From positions 45,677 through 109,676 of the forward strand of contig NZ_SJOJ01000019.1 in NCBI RefSeq assembly GCF_004330295.1: a DNA stretch of 64,000 nt, in the 5' to 3' direction. Within the stretch, counting starts at the first letter, position 1. Every line of letters starts with the position of its first letter. The notes under the pieces are model-generated. The model made no database searches. It saw only the letters and a list, made by a program, of their open reading frames with translations, and had not been told where the DNA came from. Made by a program: the position numbers and the translations under genes. Shown piece after piece: positions 30,495 through 39,641 of this stretch. Origin of the DNA: Rahnella victoriana. Lineage in GTDB: Bacteria > Pseudomonadota > Gammaproteobacteria > Enterobacterales > Enterobacteriaceae.

Positions 30495-31892
30495 ATGGAT
30501 TACCTGCCCCTTTTTTGTCAGTTAAAAAACAGAGCCTGTCTGCTGGTGGGTGCCGGTGACGTGGCTGAACGTAAAGCACGTTTGCTGCTGGATGCCGGTG
30601 CAACACTGACGGTGAATGCGCTTACCTTTACGCCGCAATTTCAGATCTGGGCAGACGAAGGCAAAGTCCGCCTGTTGCGCGGCGAATTCTCACCGCTGCT
30701 GGTGGATGAAAAATGGCTGGTGGTCGCCGCGACCGATTCCGATTTGGTGAATCAGGAAGTCAGCGAAGCCGCTGAGCATCGCCGCGTGTTTTGTAACGTG
30801 GTGGACGCGCCGGAAAGCGCCAGCGTGATCATGCCGTCCATCATCGACCGGTCTCCGCTGATGATCGCGGTGTCTTCCGGCGGGAACGCGCCGGTGCTGG
30901 CGCGTCTGCTGCGCGAACGTCTTGAATCCATTTTGCCGCAACATCTGGGCAAGCTGGCGCAGGTGGCGGGCGGACTGCGGGCGCGGGTCAAAACGCATTT
31001 TCCTGACGCCTCTGAGCGCCGCCGCTGGTGGGAAAAACTGTTCAATCATCATCGTCTGGCACAGTCACTGGCGAATAACGACGACACGCAAAGCCGCGAC
31101 TATCTCGACGCAATGTTCCGCGAGCCGGTGGATAAGCATGGCGAAGTGATCCTGGTCGGTGCGGGGCCGGGCGACGCCGGACTGCTGACGCTCAAAGGCT
31201 TGCAGCAGATGCAACTGGCTGACGTGGTGGTTTACGACCGGCTGGTGTCTGACAGCGTGCTGAATCTGGTGCGCCGCGACGCGGAGCGGATTTTCGTCGG
31301 CAAACGTGCCGGACACCACTGTGTGCCGCAGGAACGCATCAATGAAATCCTGCTGGAACAGGCGCAGATGGGCAAACGGGTTGTCCGGCTGAAAGGCGGC
31401 GATCCGTTTATTTTTGGTCGTGGTGGCGAAGAACTCGAAGCCCTGAAAGCGGCGGGCATTGCCTTTTCCGTCGTACCGGGCATCACAGCCGCCTCCGGTT
31501 GTTCGGCCTACAGCGGCATTCCGCTGACTCACCGTGACCACGCGCAAAGCGTCAGGCTTATCACCGGTCATGCAAAACAGGACGGCATTATTGACTGGGC
31601 GTGCATGGCGCAAAGCCAGCAAACGCTGGTGTTTTATATGGGACTGACGCAGGCCGGCGAGATCCAGCGCCGTTTGCTGGAAAACGATCTGGCAGCAGAA
31701 ACGCCTGTCGCGCTGGTGGAAAATGGCACCAGCCAGCAGCAGCGCGTGGTCACCGGAACGCTCACTGAACTCGAAAAACTGGCGAAACAGGTCCAAAGTC
31801 CCAGCCTGATTATTGTCGGCAGCGTGGTCAGCCTGCGGCAGAAACTCAACTGGTTTGCCAGCGAAACGCCGCAATCCGCGCCTTCTGCTTAA
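30495..31892 (+). CDS. cysG: Siroheme synthase CysG (trifunctional)
   Basis: 465 aa multifunctional enzyme making siroheme from uroporphyrinogen III. The N-terminal half is precorrin-2 dehydrogenase/ferrochelatase ([20 protein letters not shown]); the C-terminal half (from about residue 215) is SAM-dependent uroporphyrinogen methyltransferase ([35 protein letters not shown]). The start [13 protein letters not shown] matches E. coli; an upstream frame adds 8 residues. It supplies siroheme to NirB and to assimilatory sulfite reductase. Confidence 0.96.
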   Translation: MDYLPLFCQLKNRACLLVGAGDVAERKARLLLDAGATLTVNALTFTPQFQIWADEGKVRLLRGEFSPLLVDEKWLVVAATDSDLVNQEVSEAAEHRRVFCNVVDAPESASVIMPSIIDRSPLMIAVSSGGNAPVLARLLRERLESILPQHLGKLAQVAGGLRARVKTHFPDASERRRWWEKLFNHHRLAQSLANNDDTQSRDYLDAMFREPVDKHGEVILVGAGPGDAGLLTLKGLQQMQLADVVVYDRLVSDSVLNLVRRDAERIFVGKRAGHHCVPQERINEILLEQAQMGKRVVRLKGGDPFIFGRGGEELEALKAAGIAFSVVPGITAASGCSAYSGIPLTHRDHAQSVRLITGHAKQDGIIDWACMAQSQQTLVFYMGLTQAGEIQRRLLENDLAAETPVALVENGTSQQQRVVTGTLTELEKLAKQVQSPSLIIVGSVVSLRQKLNWFASETPQSAPSA

Positions 31893-31922
31893 AAAAACTC
31901 CATTTATTTTATTAATCAATTC

Positions 31923-31950
31923 AGAGAAGTGAATAACATTTCACTTCTCT
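31923..31950 (+). terminator. Perfect hairpin downstream of cysG
   Basis: 11-bp perfect stem AGAGAAGTGAA / TTCACTTCTCT with loop TAACAT. The U-tract is poor, so it may be a weak terminator or mRNA-stabilising structure separating cysG from the accessory lipoprotein gene. Confidence 0.5.
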
Positions 31951-32116
31951 CTGTCGCATTATGGGAAGATTCTGATAACAGAATATAATTCCTTATACAC
32001 GGCAAGACCTGATCTCATTTTGAAATAAAACCCCCTGTCAAATGGAATATCCAGCATCTTAAACTTAAACTTTAAGAGCGCCAACTGTGGCGTATTCTCC
32101 CGTGGAGGGTCATCTC

Positions 32117-33262
32117 ATGCGCCATACCATTCATGTTGGTCATGTAAACAAGGTTGCCCTGGCAATCTTAGTCGCCCTGTCACTGGCTGCCTGTAGCGGC
32201 AGTGGCGGCGGCGGTTCTTCTCATACGGCAAAAACGTCCACCACCGGCTCAGCAACGACCGGCGATGGCACAGGTTCAGGGACAGGGACGTCAACGGGCG
32301 GTGACGGAACCTCCACCGCCGGGAATGGAAGCGGCACAGGATCGGGTACCGGGGCAGGCACCGGTAGCGGTGGAGGAACCGGGACTGGCGGCGGAACAGG
32401 AACCGGCGGCACAGGGACAACACCGTCAACCACGCTTGCCAGCGCGACGATCCTGAGCAGCGCAGGCAGCGCGGTCAGTGGTCTGGGTACGCAGGTCAGC
32501 AGCATCGCCACCCAGACACCGATCAGTAATATTCCGGTTGCCGGGACTGGCGTCGTGACCATCATCGACAGTACCGGTAAAGCGGTGACTGACGTGGGCA
32601 GCGGCGTCAAAAACGGGCTGGGACAACTCGGTACCAATCCGAATGCCGTCGGCACCACTGTCGCCGGCGTGCCCATTGCTGTGGCGGATGTGGGCACCGG
32701 TGTGTCAGGGCTGGGGACTTCGCTGGCCGCCAATACCACAGGAACACCGGTCAGCGGCGTGACATCGGCAGCAGGCGGGCTGGTCAATAACGTCGGGAAA
32801 GTGGTCACCACAACGGGTAACGGATTAGCGACAAACGTGCAAACCGGTGAGCTTTCTAAAGTCACCACGGCGACCACCGGGATCGTGACGCCCGTTGTCG
32901 CCAAAGTTCAGGGAACCACACAAGACGTCGGCGGCGCAACAGGGCTGGGCACACCGGTTAACGGCTTGCTGAATCAGGTGGGCACTACCGTCAGCGGCGC
33001 AGGGACGCAACTGGCAACCACCACACCGGCGCTGGCCGGTCTCGGACAGGTGGTGACCGGCACCGGACAGGCCGTGTCTAAAACCGGGACCATTCTGGTT
33101 CCTGCCAGCAGCACAACCACCACGACCGCCAGCAATTCCGGCGGCATTTCGGCAGGCGCTGGCACATCCGTCACGCCATCCGGCGGTTTACTGGCCGGGG
33201 TAGGCACGACAGTGGGAGGACTGACCGGCGGCCTGGGTCTGAAAGTCAAAACCGCGCCGTAA
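32117..33262 (+). CDS. Gly/Thr-rich collagen-like repeat lipoprotein, putative partner of TpsB
   Basis: 381 aa predicted lipoprotein. The signal VALAILVALSLAAC ends in a lipobox (Cys26, next residue Ser, so outer-membrane sorting). Residues about 28-105 are low-complexity Gly/Thr/Ser (repeated GTGSG, GTGTGG). The rest is a degenerate series of Val-Gly-Thr units (VGTGVSGLGT, VGTTVSGAGTQL, AGVGTTVGGLTG). The mature protein has no Phe, Trp or Tyr, no Arg and only the lipobox Cys. It resembles proteins annotated as bacterial collagen-like / 'Collagen_mid', but no enzymatic fold is visible. It lacks the N-terminal TPS domain expected of a TpsB client. ATG at 32117 has GGAGGG 7 nt upstream. Confidence 0.75.
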   Translation: MRHTIHVGHVNKVALAILVALSLAACSGSGGGGSSHTAKTSTTGSATTGDGTGSGTGTSTGGDGTSTAGNGSGTGSGTGAGTGSGGGTGTGGGTGTGGTGTTPSTTLASATILSSAGSAVSGLGTQVSSIATQTPISNIPVAGTGVVTIIDSTGKAVTDVGSGVKNGLGQLGTNPNAVGTTVAGVPIAVADVGTGVSGLGTSLAANTTGTPVSGVTSAAGGLVNNVGKVVTTTGNGLATNVQTGELSKVTTATTGIVTPVVAKVQGTTQDVGGATGLGTPVNGLLNQVGTTVSGAGTQLATTTPALAGLGQVVTGTGQAVSKTGTILVPASSTTTTTASNSGGISAGAGTSVTPSGGLLAGVGTTVGGLTGGLGLKVKTAP

Positions 33263-33288
33263 ATCTGTTAATGAGCGTGGGTAGAAAA

Positions 33289-33321
33289 AGCCCGCTCTCC
33301 GGTTCTGGCGGAGAGCGGGCT
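33289..33321. terminator. Perfect 13-bp hairpin between the lipoprotein and tpsB genes
   Basis: Stem AGCCCGCTCTCCG / CGGAGAGCGGGCT with a 7-nt loop. The T-tract lies on the minus-strand side only, so on the plus strand it looks more like an attenuator or RNase barrier that lowers tpsB expression relative to the lipoprotein. Confidence 0.65.
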
Positions 33322-33368
33322 GGCATCTCTGAGTGGTAACGTTTCCCTGTGCGTTCAAAGGAATGTTT

Positions 33369-35081
33369 ATGAGAATAAAATCCTGCATAGTGGCTTTACT
33401 GGGTTCTGCCATTGGCTACAGTTCGGCAGATATGTTTCCTACCCTGATCGACCCGAATAACCCGGCCAAACTGGCGCAGCCGATTTCCCAGCCTCCGGCC
33501 AAAACGCAAAATATCGCCTTGCCCGCACAAAAGTCTCCTCCCAGCCTGACACCCCAGACCCTGATTGACGTCAGACACATTCAGTTTGTCGGCGGCACTC
33601 AGTATCCGCTGGATTCACTGGCCGCACCCTTCGCTCCCTTTATCGGCAAACAGGTGCCGCTTTCGGCATTACTGGCGGCCACCGACACGATCACCCAACG
33701 CTATCACCGCGACGGTTTTATTCTCTCTTACGCCTATATTCCGGCCGATAACTTTAAAGAGGGCGTGCTGAGCATCGGTCTGGTGGAGGGATACATTTCC
33801 GGTACGCAAATCCGCAGCGACAATCAGCAGGTGGGCCGCTGGCTGAGTAAATTATCGCAACACATCATGGCGGAGAAGCCGCTGACGCAGGAGACCTTTG
33901 AACGTTACACCCTTCTGATGGGGCGCACGCCGGATACCAAAGTCAGCGCCTCGGCCAATAATCCGAACAACATTTACGGCGCGACCACGCTGAATGTCGA
34001 CGCGGTACGCCAGCGGAACTGGAATATTGCGACAGCGGTCGATACCCGCAAAGGTGACAGTTCTGCCGTGGTTAACGCCACGCTGAGCGGCCTGAGCACC
34101 TACGGCGAGCAGTTCGGCATTGCGACCTTAATCCCGCTGGAAAGCGATACCCGTAAAACCTACGCCGGTCTGAACTATCAGCAATATCTTGGCGACGACG
34201 GGTTGCTGATGCAGCTGAAAGGCAGTTATTACCAGCAGAAAGATAAGGATTACAACAGCATATTACTGCTGCCCAACGGCATCGACGTCGGGGCGCAAAA
34301 CACCCAGACACAATATAACGGCGGCGTGGTATTCAGTTATCCGTTGCAGCTGACGCGGAAAAAACAATGGACGGTCAGCGGCGGTCTGGATTATCTCGAT
34401 AAAAAATACCAATACGATTTGCGGGCAAGGCTGGGCAATCAGCAGATTGACCTGCCGCAGGTCAGCCAGCGGATCCGCTATCCGGCCGCAGAATTGTCAC
34501 TGACCGGCTACCGGGAATATGATCAGGCTTACTGGAATACCACCTTCAATGTCCGTCAGGGGATCGACGGTCTGGGGGCGACGAACTCCACACCCAATGC
34601 AGATCTGACGTTTACCCGCTGGAAATTTAACGGCGATGCGGCCTATCTGTTCGATAAAAAATGGCGGTTGAGTTCATCCGTGGAAGGTGACTGGTCGGAT
34701 AATGATTTACCTGAACCGGAGCGTGTGAATTTTGGTGCGCTGCATTACGGGCGCGGTTATCCCGACAGTGATGCCCAGGGGGATTACGGTGTCGGCGGAC
34801 AGGTGGAAATGCGTTATATCCACAGTCTGGAACAGGGAGAATGGCTGAAAACCATTCAGCCTTACGCCGTAGTGGATGCCGCACATACCGGATTTAACCA
34901 GCCGGGGCTGCCCAAACAAAATCTGTCGTCTTACGCCATTGGCGTGATGTTTGGCGATAACCGTCACTATTCGTTATCCGTGGAAGCCGCCAGACCGATT
35001 GGCGATGTGCCGCTCGACAGTTCGTCCCGCGACTGGCGCTATAACGCGACCTTTACCTATAACTTCAACACCGGCTCGTGA
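33369..35081 (+). CDS. TpsB/FhaC/ShlB-type outer-membrane two-partner secretion transporter
   Basis: 570 aa. A signal peptide (MRIKSCIVALLGSAIGYSSA) precedes a Pro/Gln-rich linker, one clear POTRA domain (about residues 65-140; RHIQFVGGTQYPLDSL, YHRDGFILSYAYIP) and a second POTRA-like segment (about 150-220). A 16-stranded barrel follows. The L6-type loop holds GRGYPDSD, equivalent to the VRGY motif of FhaC, and the chain ends in an aromatic beta-strand (ATFTYNFNTGS). The start ATG has AAAGGA 6 nt upstream. Adjacent to the lipoprotein gene, so the pair is probably a two-partner system; no large filamentous TpsA is in the window. Confidence 0.87.
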   Translation: MRIKSCIVALLGSAIGYSSADMFPTLIDPNNPAKLAQPISQPPAKTQNIALPAQKSPPSLTPQTLIDVRHIQFVGGTQYPLDSLAAPFAPFIGKQVPLSALLAATDTITQRYHRDGFILSYAYIPADNFKEGVLSIGLVEGYISGTQIRSDNQQVGRWLSKLSQHIMAEKPLTQETFERYTLLMGRTPDTKVSASANNPNNIYGATTLNVDAVRQRNWNIATAVDTRKGDSSAVVNATLSGLSTYGEQFGIATLIPLESDTRKTYAGLNYQQYLGDDGLLMQLKGSYYQQKDKDYNSILLLPNGIDVGAQNTQTQYNGGVVFSYPLQLTRKKQWTVSGGLDYLDKKYQYDLRARLGNQQIDLPQVSQRIRYPAAELSLTGYREYDQAYWNTTFNVRQGIDGLGATNSTPNADLTFTRWKFNGDAAYLFDKKWRLSSSVEGDWSDNDLPEPERVNFGALHYGRGYPDSDAQGDYGVGGQVEMRYIHSLEQGEWLKTIQPYAVVDAAHTGFNQPGLPKQNLSSYAIGVMFGDNRHYSLSVEAARPIGDVPLDSSSRDWRYNATFTYNFNTGS

Positions 35082-35093
35082 AATCCTGAAAGT

Positions 35094-35125
35094 AAAAAGC
35101 CACGTCCGAAAAGACGTGGCTTTTT
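35094..35125. terminator. Bidirectional terminator between tpsB and trpS
   Basis: 13-bp perfect stem AAAAAGCCACGTC / GACGTGGCTTTTT, loop CGAAAA, serving the convergent plus-strand tpsB and minus-strand trpS. Confidence 0.9.
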
Positions 35126-35145
35126 GATGGAGTGCCGGGCCTGAC

Positions 35146-36162
35146 TTATTCGTAGCTGACGAAACCAATGGCTTCATAGGCCTTTTTCAGTGTCACGCTG
35201 GCGCGGGCGCGGGCTTTCTCCGCCCCTTCTTTCATCACCTGTTGCAGGTAAGCTTCGTCGCTGCGGAAACGGTTAAAACGCTCCTGCACCTCGGTCAGCA
35301 TGCCGGATACCGCTTCGGCTACCGCGCCTTTCAGATGACCATACATCTGGCCTTCGAATTCCGCTTCCAGCTCAGGAATCGCTTTGCCGGTCACACCGGA
35401 AAGAATATCCAGCAGGTTCGACACGCCTGGCTTGTTTTTAATATCGTAACGAATGACCGGTGGCTCTTCAGAATCGGTCATCGCGCTTTTAATCTTTTTG
35501 GTCACCGCTTTCGGATCTTCCAGCAGGCCGATCACGTTTTTGCGGTTGTCATCCGACTTGGACATCTTCTTGGTCGGTTCCTGCAACGACATCACACGCG
35601 CGCCGGATTTAGGAATAAACGGTTCTGGCACGGTGAACACATCACCGTAAATCGCGTTAAAACGGGCGGCGATATCGCGGCTCAGTTCCAGATGCTGTTT
35701 CTGGTCTTCACCGACCGGCACCTGATTGGTCTGGTACAGCAGAATATCGGCGGCCATCAGCACCGGATAATCGAACAGACCGGCGGTGATGCTTTCGCTG
35801 TTGGACGTTTCGTAGCGCGCGGATTTGTCCTTGAACTGCGTCATACGACCCAGCTCACCAAAATAGGTGTAACAGTTCAGCGCCCAGCTCAGCTGGCTGT
35901 GTTCAGGAACATGAGACTGCACGAAGATAGTACTTTTCTTCGGATCAATGCCGACTGCCAGATACAGCGCCAGCGTGTCGAGCGTCGCTTTGCGCAGTTT
36001 TACCGGATCCTGACGCACGGTGATCGCGTGCAAATCGACGATGCAATAAATGCATTCGTAGTCGTCCTGCATTTTGACCCATTGACGCAGCGCACCCATG
36101 TAGTTGCCAATGGTCAATTCGCCGGAGGGCTGTGCGCCACTAAATACGATGGGTTTACTCAT
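35146..36162 (-). CDS. trpS: Tryptophanyl-tRNA synthetase
   Basis: 338 aa class-Ic aminoacyl-tRNA synthetase charging tRNA-Trp. N-terminal [20 protein letters not shown] includes the HIGH-equivalent region, and the KMSKS loop is seen in [12 protein letters not shown]. Length and order are as in E. coli. It is the last gene of the aroK-aroB-damX-dam-rpe-gph-trpS superoperon, beginning one base after the gph stop. Confidence 0.97.
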   Translation of the reverse strand: MSKPIVFSGAQPSGELTIGNYMGALRQWVKMQDDYECIYCIVDLHAITVRQDPVKLRKATLDTLALYLAVGIDPKKSTIFVQSHVPEHSQLSWALNCYTYFGELGRMTQFKDKSARYETSNSESITAGLFDYPVLMAADILLYQTNQVPVGEDQKQHLELSRDIAARFNAIYGDVFTVPEPFIPKSGARVMSLQEPTKKMSKSDDNRKNVIGLLEDPKAVTKKIKSAMTDSEEPPVIRYDIKNKPGVSNLLDILSGVTGKAIPELEAEFEGQMYGHLKGAVAEAVSGMLTEVQERFNRFRSDEAYLQQVMKEGAEKARARASVTLKKAYEAIGFVSYE

Positions 36163-36163
36163 T

Positions 36164-36862
36164 TTATGCTTCCTGATCTTTTAAAGATGACAGCCCCAGA
36201 GTGGGCAAAAGGTCGGCGAAATTATCCAGTACGCGATCGGGTTTGGTCAGCGCGATAGTTTCGCCGTAGTTGTAACCGTAAGTCATGCCGACACACGGGC
36301 AGCCAGCGGCCTGTGCAGCATGAATATCATTGCGTGAATCACCCACGAAGACCATTTCACTGGCGCGCAATCCCAGCAGAGCCAGCGTCATGTAGACCGG
36401 GGCCGGATGCGGCTTTTTCGCCACCACATCGTCGCCACCAATCACCACGGTGAAATAGCTGTCGATACCGAGCGATTGCAATAAAGGCGCGATGAACGGC
36501 GTCGGTTTGTTGGTCACCAGCCCCATTGGCAGCCCCGCGGCGGCCAGTGCCGCCAGCGTCTCTTTGACCTGAGGATATAAACGGCTGCCGGTTGCGGCGG
36601 TATCCGCATAATAGTGATCGAATTTGTCGCGGACTTTTTGCAGATATTCCGCTGACAGATCGCCTTCGGCCCAGCGCACCGCGCGCTCGACCATGACATC
36701 GGCACCGTTGCCAATCCAGGTACTGAGACGCTCAACACCGGCAGCAGGCAATCCAAAATCCTGCAACGCCAGATCCATCGCTTCGGAAAGACCCGGCGCG
36801 CTGTCCACCAGCGTACCGTCGAGATCAAAACCGACACCGCGCGCGGCGAGGATCTCAGTCAT
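36164..36862 (-). CDS. gph: Phosphoglycolate phosphatase Gph
   Basis: 232 aa HAD-superfamily phosphatase that removes 2-phosphoglycolate formed during repair of DNA 3' ends. HAD motif I is [14 protein letters not shown], motif II LVTNKP, motif III KKPHPAP and motif [14 protein letters not shown], all intact. The ATG at 36862 is chosen because AAGG lies 8 nt upstream and the N-terminus then aligns with E. coli Gph; it overlaps the end of rpe by 8 bp. It is about 20 aa shorter than the E. coli enzyme because of a shorter cap loop. Confidence 0.95.
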   Translation of the reverse strand: MTEILAARGVGFDLDGTLVDSAPGLSEAMDLALQDFGLPAAGVERLSTWIGNGADVMVERAVRWAEGDLSAEYLQKVRDKFDHYYADTAATGSRLYPQVKETLAALAAAGLPMGLVTNKPTPFIAPLLQSLGIDSYFTVVIGGDDVVAKKPHPAPVYMTLALLGLRASEMVFVGDSRNDIHAAQAAGCPCVGMTYGYNYGETIALTKPDRVLDNFADLLPTLGLSSLKDQEA

Positions 36863-37532
36863 GGGAGACCTTAGCCAGTTCACTGCGCATATGGTCGATC
36901 ACCGTGCGGTAATCCGGTTGGTTGAAAATGGCCGAACCGGCGACAAACATATCAGCGCCTGCGGCGGCGATTTCGCCGATATTCTCCGCTTTCACACCGC
37001 CGTCGACTTCCAGACGAATGTCATATCCGCTGGCATCAATAATTTTGCGCACCTGACGCAGTTTATCCAGCGTGCCGGGAATAAACGACTGACCACCAAA
37101 GCCGGGGTTGACCGACATCAGCAGGATCACATCAAGTTTATCCATCACATAATCGAGATAGCTCAGAGAGGTCGCCGGGTTAAACACCAGACCGGCTTTA
37201 CAGCCGTGGCTTTTAATCAGTTGCAGCGAACGGTCAACGTGCTCGGAGGCTTCAGGATGGAATGTGATGTAAGAGGCACCCGCTTCGGCAAAATCCGGGA
37301 TCAGACGATCAACCGGTTTGACCATCAGGTGAACATCGATCGGCGCGGTAATGCCGTAATTGCGCAGCGATTTAAGAATGGCCGGCCCCATCGTCAGATT
37401 AGGGACGTAGTGGTTATCCATCACATCAAAATGGACAACATCTCCGCCCGCTTCCAGGGCTTTGGCTGTGTCTTCACCCAGACGGGCAAAGTCAGCAGAC
37501 AGAATGGACGGTGCAATCAAAAACTGTTTCAT
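36855..37532 (-). CDS. rpe: Ribulose-phosphate 3-epimerase
   Basis: 225 aa TIM-barrel enzyme of the pentose phosphate pathway interconverting ribulose-5-P and xylulose-5-P; same length as in E. coli. Conserved blocks are [61 protein letters not shown] and [11 protein letters not shown] (metal His/Asp ligands included). The start MKQFLIAPS matches E. coli; an upstream start adds four residues. Confidence 0.97.
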   Translation of the reverse strand: MKQFLIAPSILSADFARLGEDTAKALEAGGDVVHFDVMDNHYVPNLTMGPAILKSLRNYGITAPIDVHLMVKPVDRLIPDFAEAGASYITFHPEASEHVDRSLQLIKSHGCKAGLVFNPATSLSYLDYVMDKLDVILLMSVNPGFGGQSFIPGTLDKLRQVRKIIDASGYDIRLEVDGGVKAENIGEIAAAGADMFVAGSAIFNQPDYRTVIDHMRSELAKVSHD

Positions 37533-37582
37533 CCGCTTCTCCATACGATAGGGTTACCTGACGATCACCGGCGGGCCAGCAA

Positions 37583-38395
37583 TCAGCGATATAGCGCTAA
37601 AAGTTCATTCACCATGCTGCGTTGTGCAACTTTGCTGCTGATGGTACGCCGCGCTGACACGCGGTGCAGCTTGGCCTCTGCGTACCATTCCAGAGTCAGT
37701 GGTGTTTCATGGTTGGAAATCAGCACCGGCACACTGTTCTCATGAGAGAGCTGATACGCCAGCCGGGCCAGATTGCGCTGATCATCCATACTAAAACTGT
37801 TGGTGTGATACGCCGTAAAATTGGCGGTGGCGGAAAGCGGCGCGTAAGGCGGATCACAATAGACCACCGAGCCAGCCTGCGCTTTCAGCAACGTGTCCTG
37901 ATAATGCTCACACACAAACACTGCATTCTTCGCTTTTTCAGCGAACCAGTAGAGTTCTTCTTCAGGGAAATACGGTTTTTTATAACGTCCGAAAGGCACG
38001 TTAAACGCACCACTGAGATTATAACGACACAGGCCGTTGTAACAATGGCGGTTGAGATAGAGGAAAAGTACCGAACGACGATAAGGATCGCTGCTGGCAT
38101 TAAACTCAGCCCTCAGGACGTAAAAACGATCTGATTCGTTAAACTCTGGCGTAAAAAGCACACGAGCATCACGCACGAATTCCTCGGTGCGTGTCTTCAC
38201 AATGTTGTAGAGATTGATCAGATCGTTGTTGATGTCTGCCAGAATATAAGCGTCATACTCGGTATTTAAAAACACCGAGCCCGCGCCAACAAAAGGCTCG
38301 ATCAGACAATCTCCCGCCGGAAGATGACGTTTGATGTCATCAATCAGCGGGTATTTGCCGCCAGCCCACTTCAAAAACGCGCGGTTCTTCTTCAT
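37583..38395 (-). CDS. dam: DNA adenine methyltransferase Dam (GATC)
   Basis: 270 aa orphan N6-adenine methylase acting on GATC, needed for mismatch repair strand choice and replication timing. The SAM motif FLKWAGGKYPLIDDIKRHLP, catalytic motif DPPYAPLSATANF and the EPFVGAGSVFLN segment are intact. Position between damX and rpe is as in E. coli, consistent with the house-keeping enzyme rather than a phage methylase. Confidence 0.97.
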   Translation of the reverse strand: MKKNRAFLKWAGGKYPLIDDIKRHLPAGDCLIEPFVGAGSVFLNTEYDAYILADINNDLINLYNIVKTRTEEFVRDARVLFTPEFNESDRFYVLRAEFNASSDPYRRSVLFLYLNRHCYNGLCRYNLSGAFNVPFGRYKKPYFPEEELYWFAEKAKNAVFVCEHYQDTLLKAQAGSVVYCDPPYAPLSATANFTAYHTNSFSMDDQRNLARLAYQLSHENSVPVLISNHETPLTLEWYAEAKLHRVSARRTISSKVAQRSMVNELLALYR

Positions 38396-38474
38396 GCCGT
38401 CAGTAGCTACTTATACAATTCACAGCCGCGGATTGTATCCTGTTTTTAGACAGCAAATCGCGTTGAGATCAGTT

Positions 38475-39515
38475 TCATTTTTTCAGGTCTTGCTGTACCT
38501 GATGTACAGGCTTGACCCACGGTTTTTTCGCCTGAACTTCCGCAGGCAAGCTGGAAATAGCACGTTTCGCCTCTGCAGAAGAAGCATAGTTACCACTCAC
38601 CAGCACAAACCACGGCTTCCCGTCGCGGGCTGTCTGATAAACCAGATAATTTTTCAGGCCCTGCTGTCTGGCAAATGCATTCAGTGTATTCGACTGCGAC
38701 GCGCCGCTCAGTTGCAGGGTAAAGTGTGTGCCCGGTGCAGACTTGATGGCAGATGCACTGCCGGAAGCCACGACCGGGGCCGACGCCGCAGGGGCGGCAG
38801 TCTGAGATTTGGTTGCCGGTGTTTTCGCCGTGTGCGTCGCCGCAGGCTTATGCTCAGCCGGTTTGGCCGTATGCGCAGGCTGGGTATTGCGTGAAGGCTG
38901 CGCCGGACGGGTATGGGTCGCGGAAGGCTGAGAACCCGCCGGAGCCTGAGTCCGTGCCGAACCGTTCACCGTTGCCGGTGCAGTGGGCAGAGAGGTCAGT
39001 GACTGAGCGGCAGGCGCCATGCTGCCTTGTGCCACGCCATCCACCTGATTTTGCTGAGCTGAGAGCGCATCGCTCATGTCACCCGGCAAATCGACACGTT
39101 CTTTCACCTGACCGTTATCAGGCACAGGCTGTGCTTCAGTCGGAGTCGGGGAAACCGGCGGCAAGCCGATACTCTTCGGTTGCTGGCCGTCAGCGGGCTG
39201 TTGACCATCAATGGCCTGCGCGGTATTGGCCTGAGCCTGCGCGGAAGGTTGAGCAGGTGCCGCCGCGTCATTACCCGCGAGGCTAATGTCTTTCGGTCCG
39301 TTGTTCTGCTGAGCAGACTGGCTGGAGGAAGGTGACTTCATGGCCGAGCCGATACCGACAATCAGCAGAACCAGCACCACGATACCGATGCCGATCATCA
39401 CGTACTGACGGGAAACAGCGACCTTTGGAAGGGAAGGAGACGGTTTGCGCGCGCGCGGTGGGCGGCGATCGCTGGTATCTGGTTTGAGATCGTCTTCCGG
39501 TGTTAAATCATCCAT
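38475..39515 (-). CDS. damX: Cell-division protein DamX (SPOR domain)
   Basis: 346 aa bitopic inner-membrane protein recruited to the septal ring. A short cytoplasmic N-terminus (DDLTPEDDLKPDTSDRR) leads to one membrane helix (about 35-57: VMIGIGIVVLVLLIVGIGSA). A long Pro/Ala/Gln/Thr-rich periplasmic linker follows, then a C-terminal SPOR domain (about 265-340: FTLQLSGASQSNTLNAFARQ, WFVLVSGNYASSAEAKRAI) that binds denuded peptidoglycan. It is shorter than E. coli DamX (428 aa), the difference lying in the linker. Confidence 0.94.
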   Translation of the reverse strand: MDDLTPEDDLKPDTSDRRPPRARKPSPSLPKVAVSRQYVMIGIGIVVLVLLIVGIGSAMKSPSSSQSAQQNNGPKDISLAGNDAAAPAQPSAQAQANTAQAIDGQQPADGQQPKSIGLPPVSPTPTEAQPVPDNGQVKERVDLPGDMSDALSAQQNQVDGVAQGSMAPAAQSLTSLPTAPATVNGSARTQAPAGSQPSATHTRPAQPSRNTQPAHTAKPAEHKPAATHTAKTPATKSQTAAPAASAPVVASGSASAIKSAPGTHFTLQLSGASQSNTLNAFARQQGLKNYLVYQTARDGKPWFVLVSGNYASSAEAKRAISSLPAEVQAKKPWVKPVHQVQQDLKK

Positions 39516-39641
39516 CTAAAACCTCCAACCCGGCAAAAGCCTGAAAGGCTTTACGCGGAGCAACTATCCTGACTAAAAATATAAAGCTTTGCGGGCAAAC
39601 GTAAAATCGGTCGTTATCTGGCCAAAACTCTGGCCGCAGTC

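Noticed and set aside
32221..32904. A Val/Pro-rich minus-strand frame of 227 codons opposite the lipoprotein gene
   Set aside because: It mirrors the Gly/Thr low-complexity repeats (GGN/ACN read backwards give Pro/Val); no start context.
35242..36258. A 338-codon plus-strand frame opposite trpS
   Set aside because: Shadow of trpS, which carries the KMSKS loop and full synthetase signature.
39536..39552. Small inverted repeat AAAGCC / GGCTTT between damX and aroB
   Set aside because: 6-bp stem without a proper T-tract inside an operon known to be read through; too weak to call a terminator.
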